The notes under the pieces were generated by a model. That model saw only the letters and a program-made list of their open reading frames with translations, searched no databases and was not told where the DNA came from. DNA of 64,000 nt from positions 1 to 64,000 of the forward strand of contig NZ_JASTWE010000015.1 of the NCBI RefSeq assembly GCF_030282845.1, in the 5' to 3' direction. The stretch comes from Pseudodesulfovibrio pelocollis (GTDB lineage: Bacteria > Desulfobacterota > Desulfovibrionia > Desulfovibrionales > Desulfovibrionaceae). This document shows positions 1-9,201 of the stretch, in pieces; positions within the stretch are counted from its first letter, which is position 1, and every line of letters starts with the position of its first letter. A program made the position numbers and the translations under genes.

Positions 1-46
1 CTTTTCCCCCTTCCCCCGGCCGCCGGAGGCATCCGCCCCCTCCCCC

Positions 47-1240
47 CTACAGCGGTTCGCCGCTGATTTCTTCGTCGGTGAGGTAGCAGGCCGGGTCCTG
101 TGCCCAGAAGTCGTCGTACACGGCTTCGGCCCGGGCGCGGAAGTTGCCGCCGCAGACATTGAGGAAACGGCAGGTGGCGCAGCGTCCCTTGACGTGGGGC
201 CGCTTGTCCTTGAGCTTGTGGAGCAGCTCGATTTCCGGGTCGGTCCAGATTTCGGAGAAGGGGCGCTCAAGCACATTGCCAAAGGTGATGTGGCGCATGA
301 ACTGGTCAGCGTGGACCTGGCCATCCCAGGAGATGCAGCCGATGCCGCGCCCCGAGGAGTTGCCCTCGTTCATCTTGAGCAGTTCGAGCACCTCGGCGGC
401 GCGGGCCGGGTCTTCCTTGAGCATGCGGTAGTAGAGGTATGGGCCGTCGGCGTGGTTGTCCACGGTCAGCACTTCCTTGGGCTTGCCCTTGTCGAAGAGG
501 GCGCGGGTGCGGTCCATGATCAGGTCCACCACCTGCCGGGTCTCGGCGTGATCCAGGTCTTCCTTCATCAGGTCCGAGCCGCGGCCGGAGTAGACGAGGT
601 GGTAGAAACAGATGCGCGGCACCTCAAGCTGCTCGATGAGGTCGAAGAGATGGGGGATCTCCTGGGAGTTGCGCTTGTTGATTGTGAAGCGCAGGCCCAC
701 CTTGAGCCCCTCGGCCTGACAGTTTTCCACGCCCTTGAGGGCCTGCTTGTAGGAGCCCTTGACGCCGCGGAACTTGTCATGGACCGCCTCGGCCCCGTCA
801 AGGGAGATGCCCACGTAGGAGAGACCCACTTCCTTGAGTTCCCTGGCCTTGCTCTTGGTGATGAGGGTGCCGTTGGTGGAGATGACCGCGCGCATGCCCT
901 GGCCGGTGGCGTACTTGGCCAGCTCCACCAGATCTTCGCGCACCAGGGGCTCGCCGCCGGAGAAGAGCATGACCGGCGCGCCGAACTGGGCGAGATCGTC
1001 GATGATTTCCTTGGCCTTGTCGGTGGAGATGGGGTCCTTGTGGCTGCTTGGGTCCACGGCGTGGGCGTAACAGTGGACACATTTGAGATTGCACCGCTGG
1101 GTCATGTTCCAGACCACCACGGGTTTCTTGTCCTTGGAGAACTGAAGCAGGTGGGAGGGCAGCTGCCCGGATTCGCGGCCATAGCGGAGCGCGTCGGACG
1201 GCTCCACGGCACCGCAATAGAGTTTCGATATGCCGATCAT
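47..1240 (-). CDS. ahbC: AhbC-type radical SAM enzyme of the siroheme-dependent heme pathway
   Basis: Radical SAM/SPASM protein of 397 aa that closely resembles AhbC, the 12,18-didecarboxysiroheme deacetylase of sulfate reducers. AhbC removes two acetate side chains to give Fe-coproporphyrin III in the alternative heme route. The radical SAM cluster CNLKCVHC is at residues 50-57. A Cys-rich C-terminus (CATCRFLNVC, then a final Cys) fits a SPASM-type auxiliary cluster. The start MIGISKLYCG is chosen because GAGAGG lies upstream and the family begins this way; the reading frame stays open 23 codons further upstream. The gene is preceded by the terminator of the next gene, so it probably has its own promoter. 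Cytoplasmic. A heme d1 or other peptide-modifying radical SAM role is less likely given the N-terminal match. Confidence 0.9.
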   Translation of the reverse strand: MIGISKLYCGAVEPSDALRYGRESGQLPSHLLQFSKDKKPVVVWNMTQRCNLKCVHCYAHAVDPSSHKDPISTDKAKEIIDDLAQFGAPVMLFSGGEPLVREDLVELAKYATGQGMRAVISTNGTLITKSKARELKEVGLSYVGISLDGAEAVHDKFRGVKGSYKQALKGVENCQAEGLKVGLRFTINKRNSQEIPHLFDLIEQLEVPRICFYHLVYSGRGSDLMKEDLDHAETRQVVDLIMDRTRALFDKGKPKEVLTVDNHADGPYLYYRMLKEDPARAAEVLELLKMNEGNSSGRGIGCISWDGQVHADQFMRHITFGNVLERPFSEIWTDPEIELLHKLKDKRPHVKGRCATCRFLNVCGGNFRARAEAVYDDFWAQDPACYLTDEEISGEPL

Positions 1241-1307
1241 GTGAATGTAACCTCTCTGATGAAGTGAAGCTGTCAGGTAGCACACATTGCTGGCGGTGTA
1301 AAAGCGC

Positions 1308-1334
1308 AAAAAGGGGGGCTTGGCACCCCCCTTT
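1308..1334 (-). terminator. Rho-independent terminator of the OmpA-like gene
   Basis: A 9-bp stem (AAAGGGGGG/CCCCCCTTT, arms 1310-1318 and 1326-1334) with a 7-nt loop. On the minus strand it is followed by a T run. It lies between the OmpA-like gene and ahbC and separates their transcription. Confidence 0.85.
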
Positions 1335-1390
1335 CCAGTGTCAGGGCAGTATGTAAGAATTGTTCTCGAAATGTCAAGGGCGGCGGGTCG

Positions 1391-2518
1391 TTACTCGGCC
1401 AGCCGGATCTCCACGCGCCGGTTCCTGCGCATGTCCTCGGCCGTGGCGCCGGTGGCGATGGGCCGGGTCTTGCCGTAGCCCACGGTATCGATCAGGGCCG
1501 GAGCCACGCCCCATTTGTTGACAAGGTAGGTCTTGACCGCCTCGGCCCGGCGCTTGGACAGGCCGAGGTTGTAGGCGGCGTCGCCGCGCATGTCGGTGTG
1601 GCCGCCGACGATGATCTTGCGGCCCTTGAGCTGTGGCGAGTTCAATGCCTCGCCCAGGGCGTCGAGCAGGGGGTAGGACTCGGGTTTGACCGTGTCCTTG
1701 TCGAAGTCGAACTGGATGTCGAGATTGACGCCGTTGACCTGGGGGCGGAGCAGATCGGCAGCCGGTCCGCTGGGCGCTTTCGGGGCAGGCGTTTCCGGGG
1801 GCAATTCCTGGCCCGCGGCGCTGGGGGCGGGCGCAGGCGCTCCGGTGAGGCTGGCGGTCACGTCGCGGGCGTTGCTGGCAAAGGCGAAGTCGGCGTCCGG
1901 CGAGGGCAGCCAGCTTTTGAGAGGGATGGCCATGTCCGAGGCGATGGATCGGATGATCATGTCGAACGGCGCGTCGGTCATACGGAACTCGTGCCGGAAA
2001 TAGATGTAGTCTTTGGGCAGCCTGCTTTCGATGCGGCCCGACTGGAGCATGGTCCAGAGCAGGGTGCCACCTGTGGTTTCGTAGATGTCGATCTGGATGG
2101 TGATGGCCGTGTCGTCAAGGGTGTGCCCGGCATAGAAATAGGGAACGTAGCCGACGATGGTCAGGTCCGCGCCGCGCATCCTGGCCTGGCGCAGGGCGGT
2201 GTTCACCCCCTGGTAGGTGTTTTCCGGCCGAAACTCCTGGGTGGTGAAGAGCCGCTCCTCGAGCCAGACGTTGTTGAATATCCTGGCGAAGGTGACGGAG
2301 AGCTGGGCATAGTCGCTGCTTTCCTGCTGGATGATGAAGGGATGGAAATAGGCGGTCAGCGGCCGGTACTGGCGGCCCTTGGGGTGGACCGCCACCTGGA
2401 GCGGCGATTTCCTGACGGTGGGGTCGCTGTATATCCTGGTCTGGTCCGTGATGGACGGGTCTATGTGCCCGCAGGCGTTCATGGCCAGCAACAGCGCGAA
2501 AACGATCAGTTTTTTCAT
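1391..2518 (-). CDS. OmpA-family outer-membrane lipoprotein
   Basis: 375 aa. The N-terminus MKKLIVFALLLAMNAC is a lipoprotein-type signal with a putative lipobox cysteine at residue 16. The middle (about residues 30-220) is a domain I do not recognise. A Pro/Ala-rich linker follows, then a C-terminal OmpA/MotB peptidoglycan-binding domain (about residues 265-375) with the typical GGHTDMRGDAAYNLGLSKRR and NRRVEIRL motifs. The probable role is anchoring the outer membrane to peptidoglycan. A GTG three codons upstream is possible, but the ATG gives a standard signal peptide. A terminator follows the gene. Confidence 0.85.
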   Translation of the reverse strand: MKKLIVFALLLAMNACGHIDPSITDQTRIYSDPTVRKSPLQVAVHPKGRQYRPLTAYFHPFIIQQESSDYAQLSVTFARIFNNVWLEERLFTTQEFRPENTYQGVNTALRQARMRGADLTIVGYVPYFYAGHTLDDTAITIQIDIYETTGGTLLWTMLQSGRIESRLPKDYIYFRHEFRMTDAPFDMIIRSIASDMAIPLKSWLPSPDADFAFASNARDVTASLTGAPAPAPSAAGQELPPETPAPKAPSGPAADLLRPQVNGVNLDIQFDFDKDTVKPESYPLLDALGEALNSPQLKGRKIIVGGHTDMRGDAAYNLGLSKRRAEAVKTYLVNKWGVAPALIDTVGYGKTRPIATGATAEDMRRNRRVEIRLAE

Positions 2519-2631
2519 GGCACACACCGGATTGTGGTTGCGGCGGCAGCGGGAAGTCGCGCCACGGCGGCGACGCTCCCTGGTCCTCTGGCAAGGGACA
2601 CAGCAAAGAGCATGCCGTCAGGGGTGTCGGT

Positions 2632-2964
2632 CTACTGGATTCGCTCTGTGGGAGAGGGGGTGGACTCGATGGATTCGAGAAGCTGTTCGCGCGATTCGAG
2701 CAGCCCCTGGCGCAGCAGCAGCCGCTTGCCTGGCGAGAGGCGGCGGAACTCGGGCCGGTCGGTCAGTTCGGTGAGCCGGTCCATCTCGGCCAGGATGTTT
2801 CTGATCAGGGCCCTGACATCCTTGCCCCTGGGGCCGAGATGGGCGGCCAGCATGGCCAGGTCGCGGATTTCCCGGGCCATGCGCTGGATGGCGCGCGGGT
2901 CGATCTCGCGCGCCAGCCTGCGCCGCGCCCGCCAAGCCTCGATGGTGTCGCCCAGCCAGCCCAT
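2632..2964 (-). CDS. Small hypothetical helical protein
   Basis: 110 aa, rich in Arg, Leu and Glu, predicted almost entirely helical, with no signal peptide, membrane segment or Cys motif. I do not recognise a family. It starts 9 bp after the stop of the upstream zinc-ribbon/Yip1-type gene on the same strand, so the two are probably co-transcribed and may be functionally linked. Confidence 0.65.
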   Translation of the reverse strand: MGWLGDTIEAWRARRRLAREIDPRAIQRMAREIRDLAMLAAHLGPRGKDVRALIRNILAEMDRLTELTDRPEFRRLSPGKRLLLRQGLLESREQLLESIESTPSPTERIQ

Positions 2965-2973
2965 GGAGTCCGC

Positions 2974-4206
2974 CTAAATGGTCGCCAATTGGCTGTAAAA
3001 GGCCATGACCCCGCCGATGAGGCCCAGCAGCAGGGGGATGAGGGCCACGGGCACGACTTTGGAATAGCTGGCCTTGTGGATGTATTTGAGGCCGATGATG
3101 GTCAGGAGGAGCACCCACACGGCGACAATGGCCATCCAGCCGATCTCCACCTGCATTCCGGGCATGGGGAAGACGCCCAGAATGAGTGGGGCATTGGCAT
3201 AGGCCAGGGCGCGGAAGGTGCCCTCGAATCCTTGGGTGTCGGCGCGCATCAGGATCATGAGCAGGTGGTAGATGGCCGAGATGGCAAACTGTCCGGCCGC
3301 GATGATGGCGGGCATGAACAGCAGCATCACCAGCGCCCCGGCTGCGCCGCCGCTGGGCTCGGGCGCGGCCTCGCCCATGGAGGTGGACAGCCCGGCCGCC
3401 TGCCAGAAGTATTGGGCCAGCCCCTGGATCATGGTCACCAGGATGGTGAAGGTCAGGGGCTTGGCCAGCCCTCCGCCCACCGGCATGACCGCGAAGAAAA
3501 GCCGGGGCGAGCGCAGGATCAGCCTGACGGTCATGAACAGGCCGGGAAAGAACCCGTAACGGTCGAGCTGCTCGAAGGGCGGCGGCACCTGCGGCCCGGC
3601 CTCGCCAGGTGCGTCGCCAAAGGCATCGTCGTCATCCTTGATTGTCGGCTTCTCGTCCATGGGGTCCGGGAAGGACTCGTCGAATTGGCCGTTCCATCCC
3701 GGAATGGGTTCGGGGGCGGAGTCGGCCTCGCGCGGCTGTTCCCGGTGGGCCGGGGGAGCGTTCCGGGGCGGGCGCATGTCGCTGAGCCTGTCCCAGAGCT
3801 CGTCCATTTCGGCGTCTGGGTCGTCTTTGGCGGCGCGTTTCGGCGTCTCCTGTTCGACCATGTCGTCGTCCGGCGGAAGGTCCGGGAAGGTCGAGTCCGG
3901 CTCCTCATGCGGCGCGGACTCCGGGTCGGCCGGGGTGGGCGGTTCCACAGGGGCGGGCGGTTCCACGGGGGCGGCGGGCTCGTTGCCTGATTCGGCGCGG
4001 TCGGTATTCAGTTGGTCGCTGTCAGCAGCGGTGTCGTCATAGTGAGGCGGCTCCGGTGTTTCCAGCGCGAATTCATCCTCGTCCGGGAGATCGCGGAACT
4101 TGAATTTGGTCTGACACTTGGGACAGGTGGCTATCTGTGAACGGGCCGGGATTTTCGACTCGTTCACTTGGCGGCTGAATTGGCATTTCGGGCAGAGTAT
4201 TTCCAT
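2974..4206 (-). CDS. Zinc-ribbon membrane protein with Yip1-like domain
   Basis: 410 aa. The N-terminus carries an MJ0042-type zinc ribbon (CPKC at residues 5-8, CPKC at about 28-31). A long acidic, Pro-rich disordered region spans residues about 45-215. The C-terminal half (about 220-410) has five or so hydrophobic segments in an arrangement like Yip1/DUF1282 proteins. The topology suggests an inner-membrane protein with a cytoplasmic metal-binding head. It is first in a probable operon with the small gene downstream, and a sigma-70-like promoter is visible just upstream. The substrate or partner is unknown. Confidence 0.75.
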   Translation of the reverse strand: MEILCPKCQFSRQVNESKIPARSQIATCPKCQTKFKFRDLPDEDEFALETPEPPHYDDTAADSDQLNTDRAESGNEPAAPVEPPAPVEPPTPADPESAPHEEPDSTFPDLPPDDDMVEQETPKRAAKDDPDAEMDELWDRLSDMRPPRNAPPAHREQPREADSAPEPIPGWNGQFDESFPDPMDEKPTIKDDDDAFGDAPGEAGPQVPPPFEQLDRYGFFPGLFMTVRLILRSPRLFFAVMPVGGGLAKPLTFTILVTMIQGLAQYFWQAAGLSTSMGEAAPEPSGGAAGALVMLLFMPAIIAAGQFAISAIYHLLMILMRADTQGFEGTFRALAYANAPLILGVFPMPGMQVEIGWMAIVAVWVLLLTIIGLKYIHKASYSKVVPVALIPLLLGLIGGVMAFYSQLATI

Positions 4207-4255
4207 CGTCGTTCCTTGAATGACGTTTTGGTCCAGGATGCATGCTCGTATCCAT

Positions 4256-4284
4256 TTTATATGGAAGAATCAAGCGATGCGCAA
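4256..4284 (-). promoter_or_regulatory. Possible sigma-70 promoter for the zinc-ribbon gene
   Basis: On the minus strand TTGCGC (-35), a 17-bp spacer and TATAAA (-10), about 50 bp before the start codon. The -10 matches well and the -35 only moderately. Confidence 0.4.
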
Positions 4285-4298
4285 TGCGTTGCGCGGGG

Positions 4299-5513
4299 TC
4301 AGGCCGGGTTCTCCTCCAGCAGCAGCGTCTGGAGCGTGCCGGAGATGAAGGCCGCCTCGGGAAACAGGGCGCGCGGCAGGTGCGGGTAGTCGCTGTTCAG
4401 GCGATGGGCCGTGCCGCCCACCTGACGGAAGCGCTCCAGTTTGGCCGCCAGCTGTTCCGGGGTCTTGCGCACCCGGCTCAGGTGCAGGATGGGTGCGTCC
4501 AGGGCCAGGGCCGTGCGGCCGGTGAGGTTTGTCAGCCGCTCGTGAATTGGCCGCTCGAAGCGGACGCCTGGCCGGTTTCGGAACAGCCGCAGTTGGAGAT
4601 CGGGCCACAGGCCGAAGCCCACCTTGCAGTGGCTCTCGTCCGGGTACAGGGTCATGCGTGGAAAGTAGCACGCCTCAAGCCGCTTGATGAGCATTAGCGC
4701 GGTGAACAGGCTCCAGACATCGTGACTGAAACATTCGTCGCCGTCGAGGAAAAGCACCCAGTCGCCCGCGCAATGGTCGAGCATGTGGTTGCGCTGGGTG
4801 GCGAAATCGTCCAGAGGCCGGGCCAGATGGCGTACCGGCGCGGCGCAGGCAAAGATCCGGTCCGGCACGCTCCCGGCGTCCCAGATGACCACCACCTCGC
4901 GAACCCAGTCCGGGAACTGGCTGAAGAAGGCGTCGAGTTCCGGCTCGTCGGGGCTGAGGATCGCTCCCACGCTCAGGTCCGGGGCCTGGACCGCCACATG
5001 GCTGAGCAGGGCGCTGTTGATGGCCTGATGGGGCCGGGCGCTGACAAAGAGCCGTTGCAGGGCCTGAAGCCGCGCCCGGTCCTGGTCGCCCAGGTCCGGG
5101 GCCAGGGCCGTGGCGCTGTTCTGGGTGTTGGCGCCCGAGAGGGCCAGCAGGCACAGCTGCGCCCAGGGCGAGGCATCGGCGATGACGCAGCCCCTGCCCG
5201 AGCCGTCGCGCCAGTCCGGGTTGGCGTCCATAAAGGTGCGGGCCGCGTCCGGGTCCATCTCGCAGACGATCAGGCGTATGGTGTCGGGCATGGAGTCCTT
5301 GAGGGCCGTGGGGATGACGCCAGAGCCGAGCCCCAGCAGGACGAGGTGGTCCGCGCCGCTCTTTTCGGCCAGCCGCAGGGTGCGCCGGACAAAGGCGGCG
5401 ACATCCTCGTCCGACGGCGCGGGCGGGCGCGATGTCTCGGGCGCGGGCTGCGTTTCGTCAAGGGAGAAGTCGAGAACCGCGTCGGTGTATCGGGCGATGA
5501 GGGAGGCGCTCAT
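4299..5513 (-). CDS. Glycosyltransferase family 2 with N-terminal extra domain
   Basis: 404 aa. The N-terminal part (about residues 30-160) looks like a nucleotide- or SAM-binding fold: HLVLLGLGSGVIPTAL resembles a glycine-rich motif. The C-terminal part (about 180-390) is a GT2-like glycosyltransferase with the metal-binding FLDGDE motif. The gene shares an ATGA overlap with the upstream GT4 gene, which indicates translational coupling. Its position next to fliS, fliD and flagellin suggests flagellin glycan assembly. That role is inferred from context only. Confidence 0.75.
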   Translation of the reverse strand: MSASLIARYTDAVLDFSLDETQPAPETSRPPAPSDEDVAAFVRRTLRLAEKSGADHLVLLGLGSGVIPTALKDSMPDTIRLIVCEMDPDAARTFMDANPDWRDGSGRGCVIADASPWAQLCLLALSGANTQNSATALAPDLGDQDRARLQALQRLFVSARPHQAINSALLSHVAVQAPDLSVGAILSPDEPELDAFFSQFPDWVREVVVIWDAGSVPDRIFACAAPVRHLARPLDDFATQRNHMLDHCAGDWVLFLDGDECFSHDVWSLFTALMLIKRLEACYFPRMTLYPDESHCKVGFGLWPDLQLRLFRNRPGVRFERPIHERLTNLTGRTALALDAPILHLSRVRKTPEQLAAKLERFRQVGGTAHRLNSDYPHLPRALFPEAAFISGTLQTLLLEENPA

Positions 5514-6583
5514 GATTGTATTCCTTTGCGTGCGAGCAGTTCCAGGTAGAGGGCTTCGAGTCTGGCGGTCACGGTCTGTGCCCTGAAGAGGGCTGCGGCC
5601 TTGTCGCGCCCGGCGCGACCCATGCGCCGGGCCTCGGCCGGGTGGGTCAGGAGGTGGATCACCGCCTGCGCGTATTCGGCCGCGTCGCGGGCCACCAGTC
5701 CGGTGACGCCGTGTTCCACCAGTTCGAGCTGGGCGTTGTCGCGCGAGCCGGGGCAGGGGTGGGTGACAACGGGCAGGCCGCAGGCCATGGCCTCGGCGAT
5801 GACCAGCCCGAAGGATTCGCCCGTGTCGTTGGCGTGGGCCAGCAGGGAGACCGGGGCGAGGAAGGCGGCGATGTCAACGTCCGAGGCCAGGGGGGGGTGA
5901 AAGATCATGTGCTGCGCCAGATTGTTGTCCCGCGCAAAGTCAACGGCCTCGGGAATGCCCCCGACGATGTGGTAGCGGAAGTCCGGGACCGCCCGGACCA
6001 CTTCGGGCACGAAATCCAGCGCCAGTCGCGACCACTTGCCCGGATCGGCGCGCGAGATGCGGGCCGCCGAGGGAGTCGAGAAATCGCGCTCAGGGGGCGA
6101 TGCGGCTGCGAGGGTATCGGTATCCACCGGGTTGCACAGGACCGAGTGTCGGCGCGGGTTCACGCGGATGCCGGTTTCCTGTGAGAACCTGTCGAGGCAG
6201 AAGCGGGAGACGAACAGGGTGTGGTCGATGACCCTGGCCGAAGCACTGGGGTCGTGCCTGCCGAAGACGTTGGTCTCCACCACCACGGGCACCCTGGCCA
6301 GCCGGAGTGTCCGCAGGGTGTGCGTTTCGGGCCAGCCCGCCCGGTGGATGTGCACGATGGCGGGTTTGAGCCGCTGGAGCACGGTCAGCAGGTCGCTGTC
6401 GATGTGGGTCTTGACACCCAGTTTCCTTATCTGTTCCGCGCGCGGGCCATCTTGCGGGCAGAACACGGCGGGTTGGAAGCGGCTCCTGTCCAGGTGGGCG
6501 ACGAGGAGTTGCATCGTTTTTTCGGTGCCCCCGAGCCCGAGGGAGTTGACGATGTGCAGAACGCGGACAGGGGAGTGGGGCAT
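5510..6583 (-). CDS. Glycosyltransferase family 4
   Basis: 357 aa GT-B-fold glycosyltransferase. The N-terminal acceptor domain begins VRVLHIVNSLGLGGTEK, and the C-terminal donor domain has the EX7E-type motif ESFGLVIAE (about residue 265) followed by AMACGLPVV. The start MPHSPVRV is chosen because the family motif begins right after it; the longer frame to 6628 has no homology. It overlaps the following GT2 gene by 4 bp. It probably adds sugars from nucleotide donors, perhaps to flagellin. Confidence 0.85.
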   Translation of the reverse strand: MPHSPVRVLHIVNSLGLGGTEKTMQLLVAHLDRSRFQPAVFCPQDGPRAEQIRKLGVKTHIDSDLLTVLQRLKPAIVHIHRAGWPETHTLRTLRLARVPVVVETNVFGRHDPSASARVIDHTLFVSRFCLDRFSQETGIRVNPRRHSVLCNPVDTDTLAAASPPERDFSTPSAARISRADPGKWSRLALDFVPEVVRAVPDFRYHIVGGIPEAVDFARDNNLAQHMIFHPPLASDVDIAAFLAPVSLLAHANDTGESFGLVIAEAMACGLPVVTHPCPGSRDNAQLELVEHGVTGLVARDAAEYAQAVIHLLTHPAEARRMGRAGRDKAAALFRAQTVTARLEALYLELLARKGIQS

Positions 6584-6640
6584 GGCCGGAAAGTGACACA
6601 AGGTGCCGGTATTGTAAACACGGCGCATGGCGCGACGAGA

Positions 6641-6662
6641 GTCCGGCCCTTGCGGGCCGGAC
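6641..6662 (-). terminator. Strong hairpin after fliS
   Basis: Perfect 9-bp GC-rich stem (GTCCGGCCC/GGGCCGGAC) with a TTGC loop, just downstream of the fliS stop codon. There is no U tract on the minus strand, so it may attenuate or stabilise the transcript rather than terminate fully. Confidence 0.5.
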
Positions 6663-6667
6663 AGGGT

Positions 6668-7378
6668 CTATCGGTTATTGTTGGTGTAGGCGTTGGCCGC
6701 GCGGAGTTTGGCCGCGCTGAAGGCGGTGTGCAGCTTCGGCGGCTGCGGTTTTGCCGGTTCGGGCTGCCCGGGCTGCTCCGAAGCCGGTTGCGGCTTGGGT
6801 TGTGCCGACGGTTCTGTCTTCATCGACGGGTTTTCGGCGGCTGGTTGCGCCGTCTTCTGCGCGACAGGCCCGGCCGACTGGGTTTCCGGCGCGGCCGGAG
6901 TGTTTGGCTGGGGCTTGCGAATACCTGCTGGCGGAGCCGTATAGGGCATCTGGCCCATGCCCGGCAGGGGCGGCGTCGCCCGCTGTGCAGCCTGGGCCGG
7001 GGCGGACTTGGCAGCGCCAGGCAGGATCTGGGCATAGGCCGAGCACAGGCCATCAAGGATCTTGATGACATCGTCGATCATCTTGTTGTCCATGCGGATG
7101 TTGGCCTTGATCAGCTGCGAGGTGCAGAACATGTACAGCTGGTTGAGCCTGGGCGTGATGTCGCCGCCCTTTTCCTTGTTCAGGCTCTCGGCCAGCTCAT
7201 GGATGATGGCCATGGCCTTGGAGATGTAGATGCCTTTCTTGGCGTAGTCCTTGTTGTCAATCTCGATCTTGGCGCGCTTGAGGAACTTGATCGCCGCCTC
7301 GTAGAGCATGATCAGCAGTTCGCCCTGGGTGGTCGTTTCGACCTGAGTCGTGAGGTATGCCCTTGCGGGGTTGGTCAT
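6668..7378 (-). CDS. fliS: FliS-type flagellin export chaperone with long C-terminal tail
   Basis: 236 aa. Residues 1-125 match FliS: a helical bundle that starts with NPARAYLTTQVETTTQGELLIM and binds the flagellin C-terminus in the cytoplasm, preventing early polymerisation. The remaining 110 residues are a low-complexity Pro/Ala/Gln/Lys tail. Typical FliS is about 130 aa, so the tail nearly doubles the protein. The gene begins 22 bp after fliD and is probably driven by the same sigma-54-type promoter. Confidence 0.88.
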   Translation of the reverse strand: MTNPARAYLTTQVETTTQGELLIMLYEAAIKFLKRAKIEIDNKDYAKKGIYISKAMAIIHELAESLNKEKGGDITPRLNQLYMFCTSQLIKANIRMDNKMIDDVIKILDGLCSAYAQILPGAAKSAPAQAAQRATPPLPGMGQMPYTAPPAGIRKPQPNTPAAPETQSAGPVAQKTAQPAAENPSMKTEPSAQPKPQPASEQPGQPEPAKPQPPKLHTAFSAAKLRAANAYTNNNR

Positions 7379-7400
7379 TCAGCCATCCTCCTGTGGTCTT

Positions 7401-9101
7401 CTAGGCGGTCAACTGCGCGATGGAGGAGCCCAGCTGCCCCTGCAGCCGCTCGTATTGGCCGAGCAGTGCGTCCAGGCGCGCGAATTTGAGCTTGAGATTG
7501 GTTTCCATCTTGCTGATGCGCTTTGTTTCAAAGGCGATCTTTTCGTCGATGGAGTTCATGATGTCCCTGTAGTTGTCCTGGAGGACAGAAAGGGGACCGC
7601 CCTCGTAGGTGAACTTGCTGTAGGGCTTGGTCAGCGCCTTGAGTTCCTCGATCATCTCGCCGACCTTGCCGGTCTTGATGGAGACGGTGCCGCTGTGGGT
7701 CCCGGCCGAGATGTTGTCCAGGCGCACGGCCATACCGAGGGCGGCGCCCGACTTGCCCGTTATTTCCCAGCCGTCGATGGACGCCTCTTCGCCGTTGATG
7801 GTGGCGCTGATGATCTTGGTGCCGTCGCTGACGATCTCCACCTTGTACACGCCGGGCTTGGTGGTGCCGTCGATGAGGGAGGAGAAGGTGAAGTCCGGGG
7901 AGTCGCTCTCTCCGAAGTTGTTGGCCGCGAAGAGGCGGGCGATGGCCTCGGGATCGTTCTCGGCCATGGCCTTCTCGAAGAGTTCCTCGTCGATCTTGAG
8001 CAGGCCGTATGTTGGCGAGCCCTGCTCGGCGTCGGTCATGATGCCAAGCTGGGACAGGGCCGAAAACCTGTCCCCGGTCATGTTTTCCGGGTCCCACACC
8101 GAGAAGCCGATTCCCATGTCCGCTGTGATGTTCTTGAGCTTCTGGGCGATCATGTCCACGCCGTAGTTGCCGGTGAGGATGGAGCCCTCGCCCTCGTCAT
8201 TGACCTTGGTCATCTTGATGATCAGCGCGCGGACCTCGTTGACCGAGCTGATGAACTTGTCGATGGTCCCGCGGATTCCAGCCGTGTCCGTGGTCGTGGT
8301 CAGCTTGATGGTGCGGCCCGGTTCCGCGTCGTGCAGGTTGAGGGTGATGCCTTCGAGCACGTCGTTGATGGAGTTGGACGGGCGCTCTATCCAGCCGCCG
8401 CCGGCGGACGGAAAGCCGTTGACCCGGATTTGCGCGTTGACAGCATTTTGCGTCTCGCGGAAGGACGAGCCGCCAAAGATGATGTCGCCCTCGTCGGAGA
8501 TGGTCACCTGGTTTTTGCTGCCTTGTTCGAGGCCGCTGATCTGCAAATGGTAGACCGAGCCATCGTAGACCGTGGATGCCCGGATGCGCGTGCGCGAGTC
8601 GGGGTGATTGTTGATGATGTTGACGAAGTTTTCGAGGGTGGTTCCCGCCGGGATGTCGTTGATGGTATAGTCTTCGCCCGCGTAGGAGAACTTGAAAAAA
8701 GTGTTGGTCGAGGTGATGGCGGTCTTGAGCGAACTGGTGCCAGAGGCCGTGATATGCACGTCGTTGGATGCGAGTTGGCCGATCTCGATGGTGGCGTTGG
8801 TCTCCAGCGCGTGGCTTTCGGCCGTGGCGGTGAGCCGCGTGGTGTCGGTGCTGGTGACGACCTTTTTCAGGAACTCGTTGATGGTGTCGAAATCCTCAAG
8901 GGTTGTCTTGAGGTTGAGCATCTGGGTGTTGAGTGTGGAGAACTGGTCGTTCTTCTGCTGCCAGGAGCTTTTCCACGTTTCAAGCCTGGTGACGCGCCTG
9001 CGCTCCACATCGAGGAGGCCTTCGATGAGCTTGTTGAAGTCCGTGCCGTTTCCAAGGCCGGAGAAATTGATCGAACCAGAGGAGTATGTTCCGTCTGCCA
9101 T
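7401..9101 (-). CDS. fliD: Flagellar filament cap protein FliD
   Basis: 566 aa. The N-terminal domain (about residues 8-100: GSINFSGLGNGTDFNKLIEGLLDVERRRV) and C-terminal coiled-coil domain (about 455-565) match FliD/HAP2, the cap that folds and inserts flagellin at the filament tip after export. The start MADGTYSSG is preceded by AGGA at good spacing; the frame upstream lacks homology. A consensus-like sigma-54 site lies 50 bp upstream. fliS follows after 22 bp. Confidence 0.93.
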   Translation of the reverse strand: MADGTYSSGSINFSGLGNGTDFNKLIEGLLDVERRRVTRLETWKSSWQQKNDQFSTLNTQMLNLKTTLEDFDTINEFLKKVVTSTDTTRLTATAESHALETNATIEIGQLASNDVHITASGTSSLKTAITSTNTFFKFSYAGEDYTINDIPAGTTLENFVNIINNHPDSRTRIRASTVYDGSVYHLQISGLEQGSKNQVTISDEGDIIFGGSSFRETQNAVNAQIRVNGFPSAGGGWIERPSNSINDVLEGITLNLHDAEPGRTIKLTTTTDTAGIRGTIDKFISSVNEVRALIIKMTKVNDEGEGSILTGNYGVDMIAQKLKNITADMGIGFSVWDPENMTGDRFSALSQLGIMTDAEQGSPTYGLLKIDEELFEKAMAENDPEAIARLFAANNFGESDSPDFTFSSLIDGTTKPGVYKVEIVSDGTKIISATINGEEASIDGWEITGKSGAALGMAVRLDNISAGTHSGTVSIKTGKVGEMIEELKALTKPYSKFTYEGGPLSVLQDNYRDIMNSIDEKIAFETKRISKMETNLKLKFARLDALLGQYERLQGQLGSSIAQLTA

Positions 9102-9152
9102 GGCGTATTCCTGTCGGAAGTTTTTTCCGGTTGCAGTGGGCTGCCGTGTAGG

Positions 9153-9169
9153 ATGCAATCCGGATGCCA
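9153..9169 (-). promoter_or_regulatory. Sigma-54 (RpoN) promoter ahead of fliD
   Basis: The minus strand reads TGGCATCCGGATTGCAT: GG and GC dinucleotides exactly 10 bp apart, matching the -24/-12 consensus TGGCAC-N5-TTGCA at most positions. It sits about 52 bp before the fliD start. This fits the middle-class flagellar genes of many bacteria. Confidence 0.75.
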
Positions 9170-9201
9170 GTGCCGATCATTGTAACCTGTTGAAATCAAA
9201 G

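Noticed and set aside
194-1267. A long plus-strand open frame opposite ahbC
   Set aside because: The minus strand has a recognisable radical SAM protein with its ribosome site, so this is an antisense shadow.
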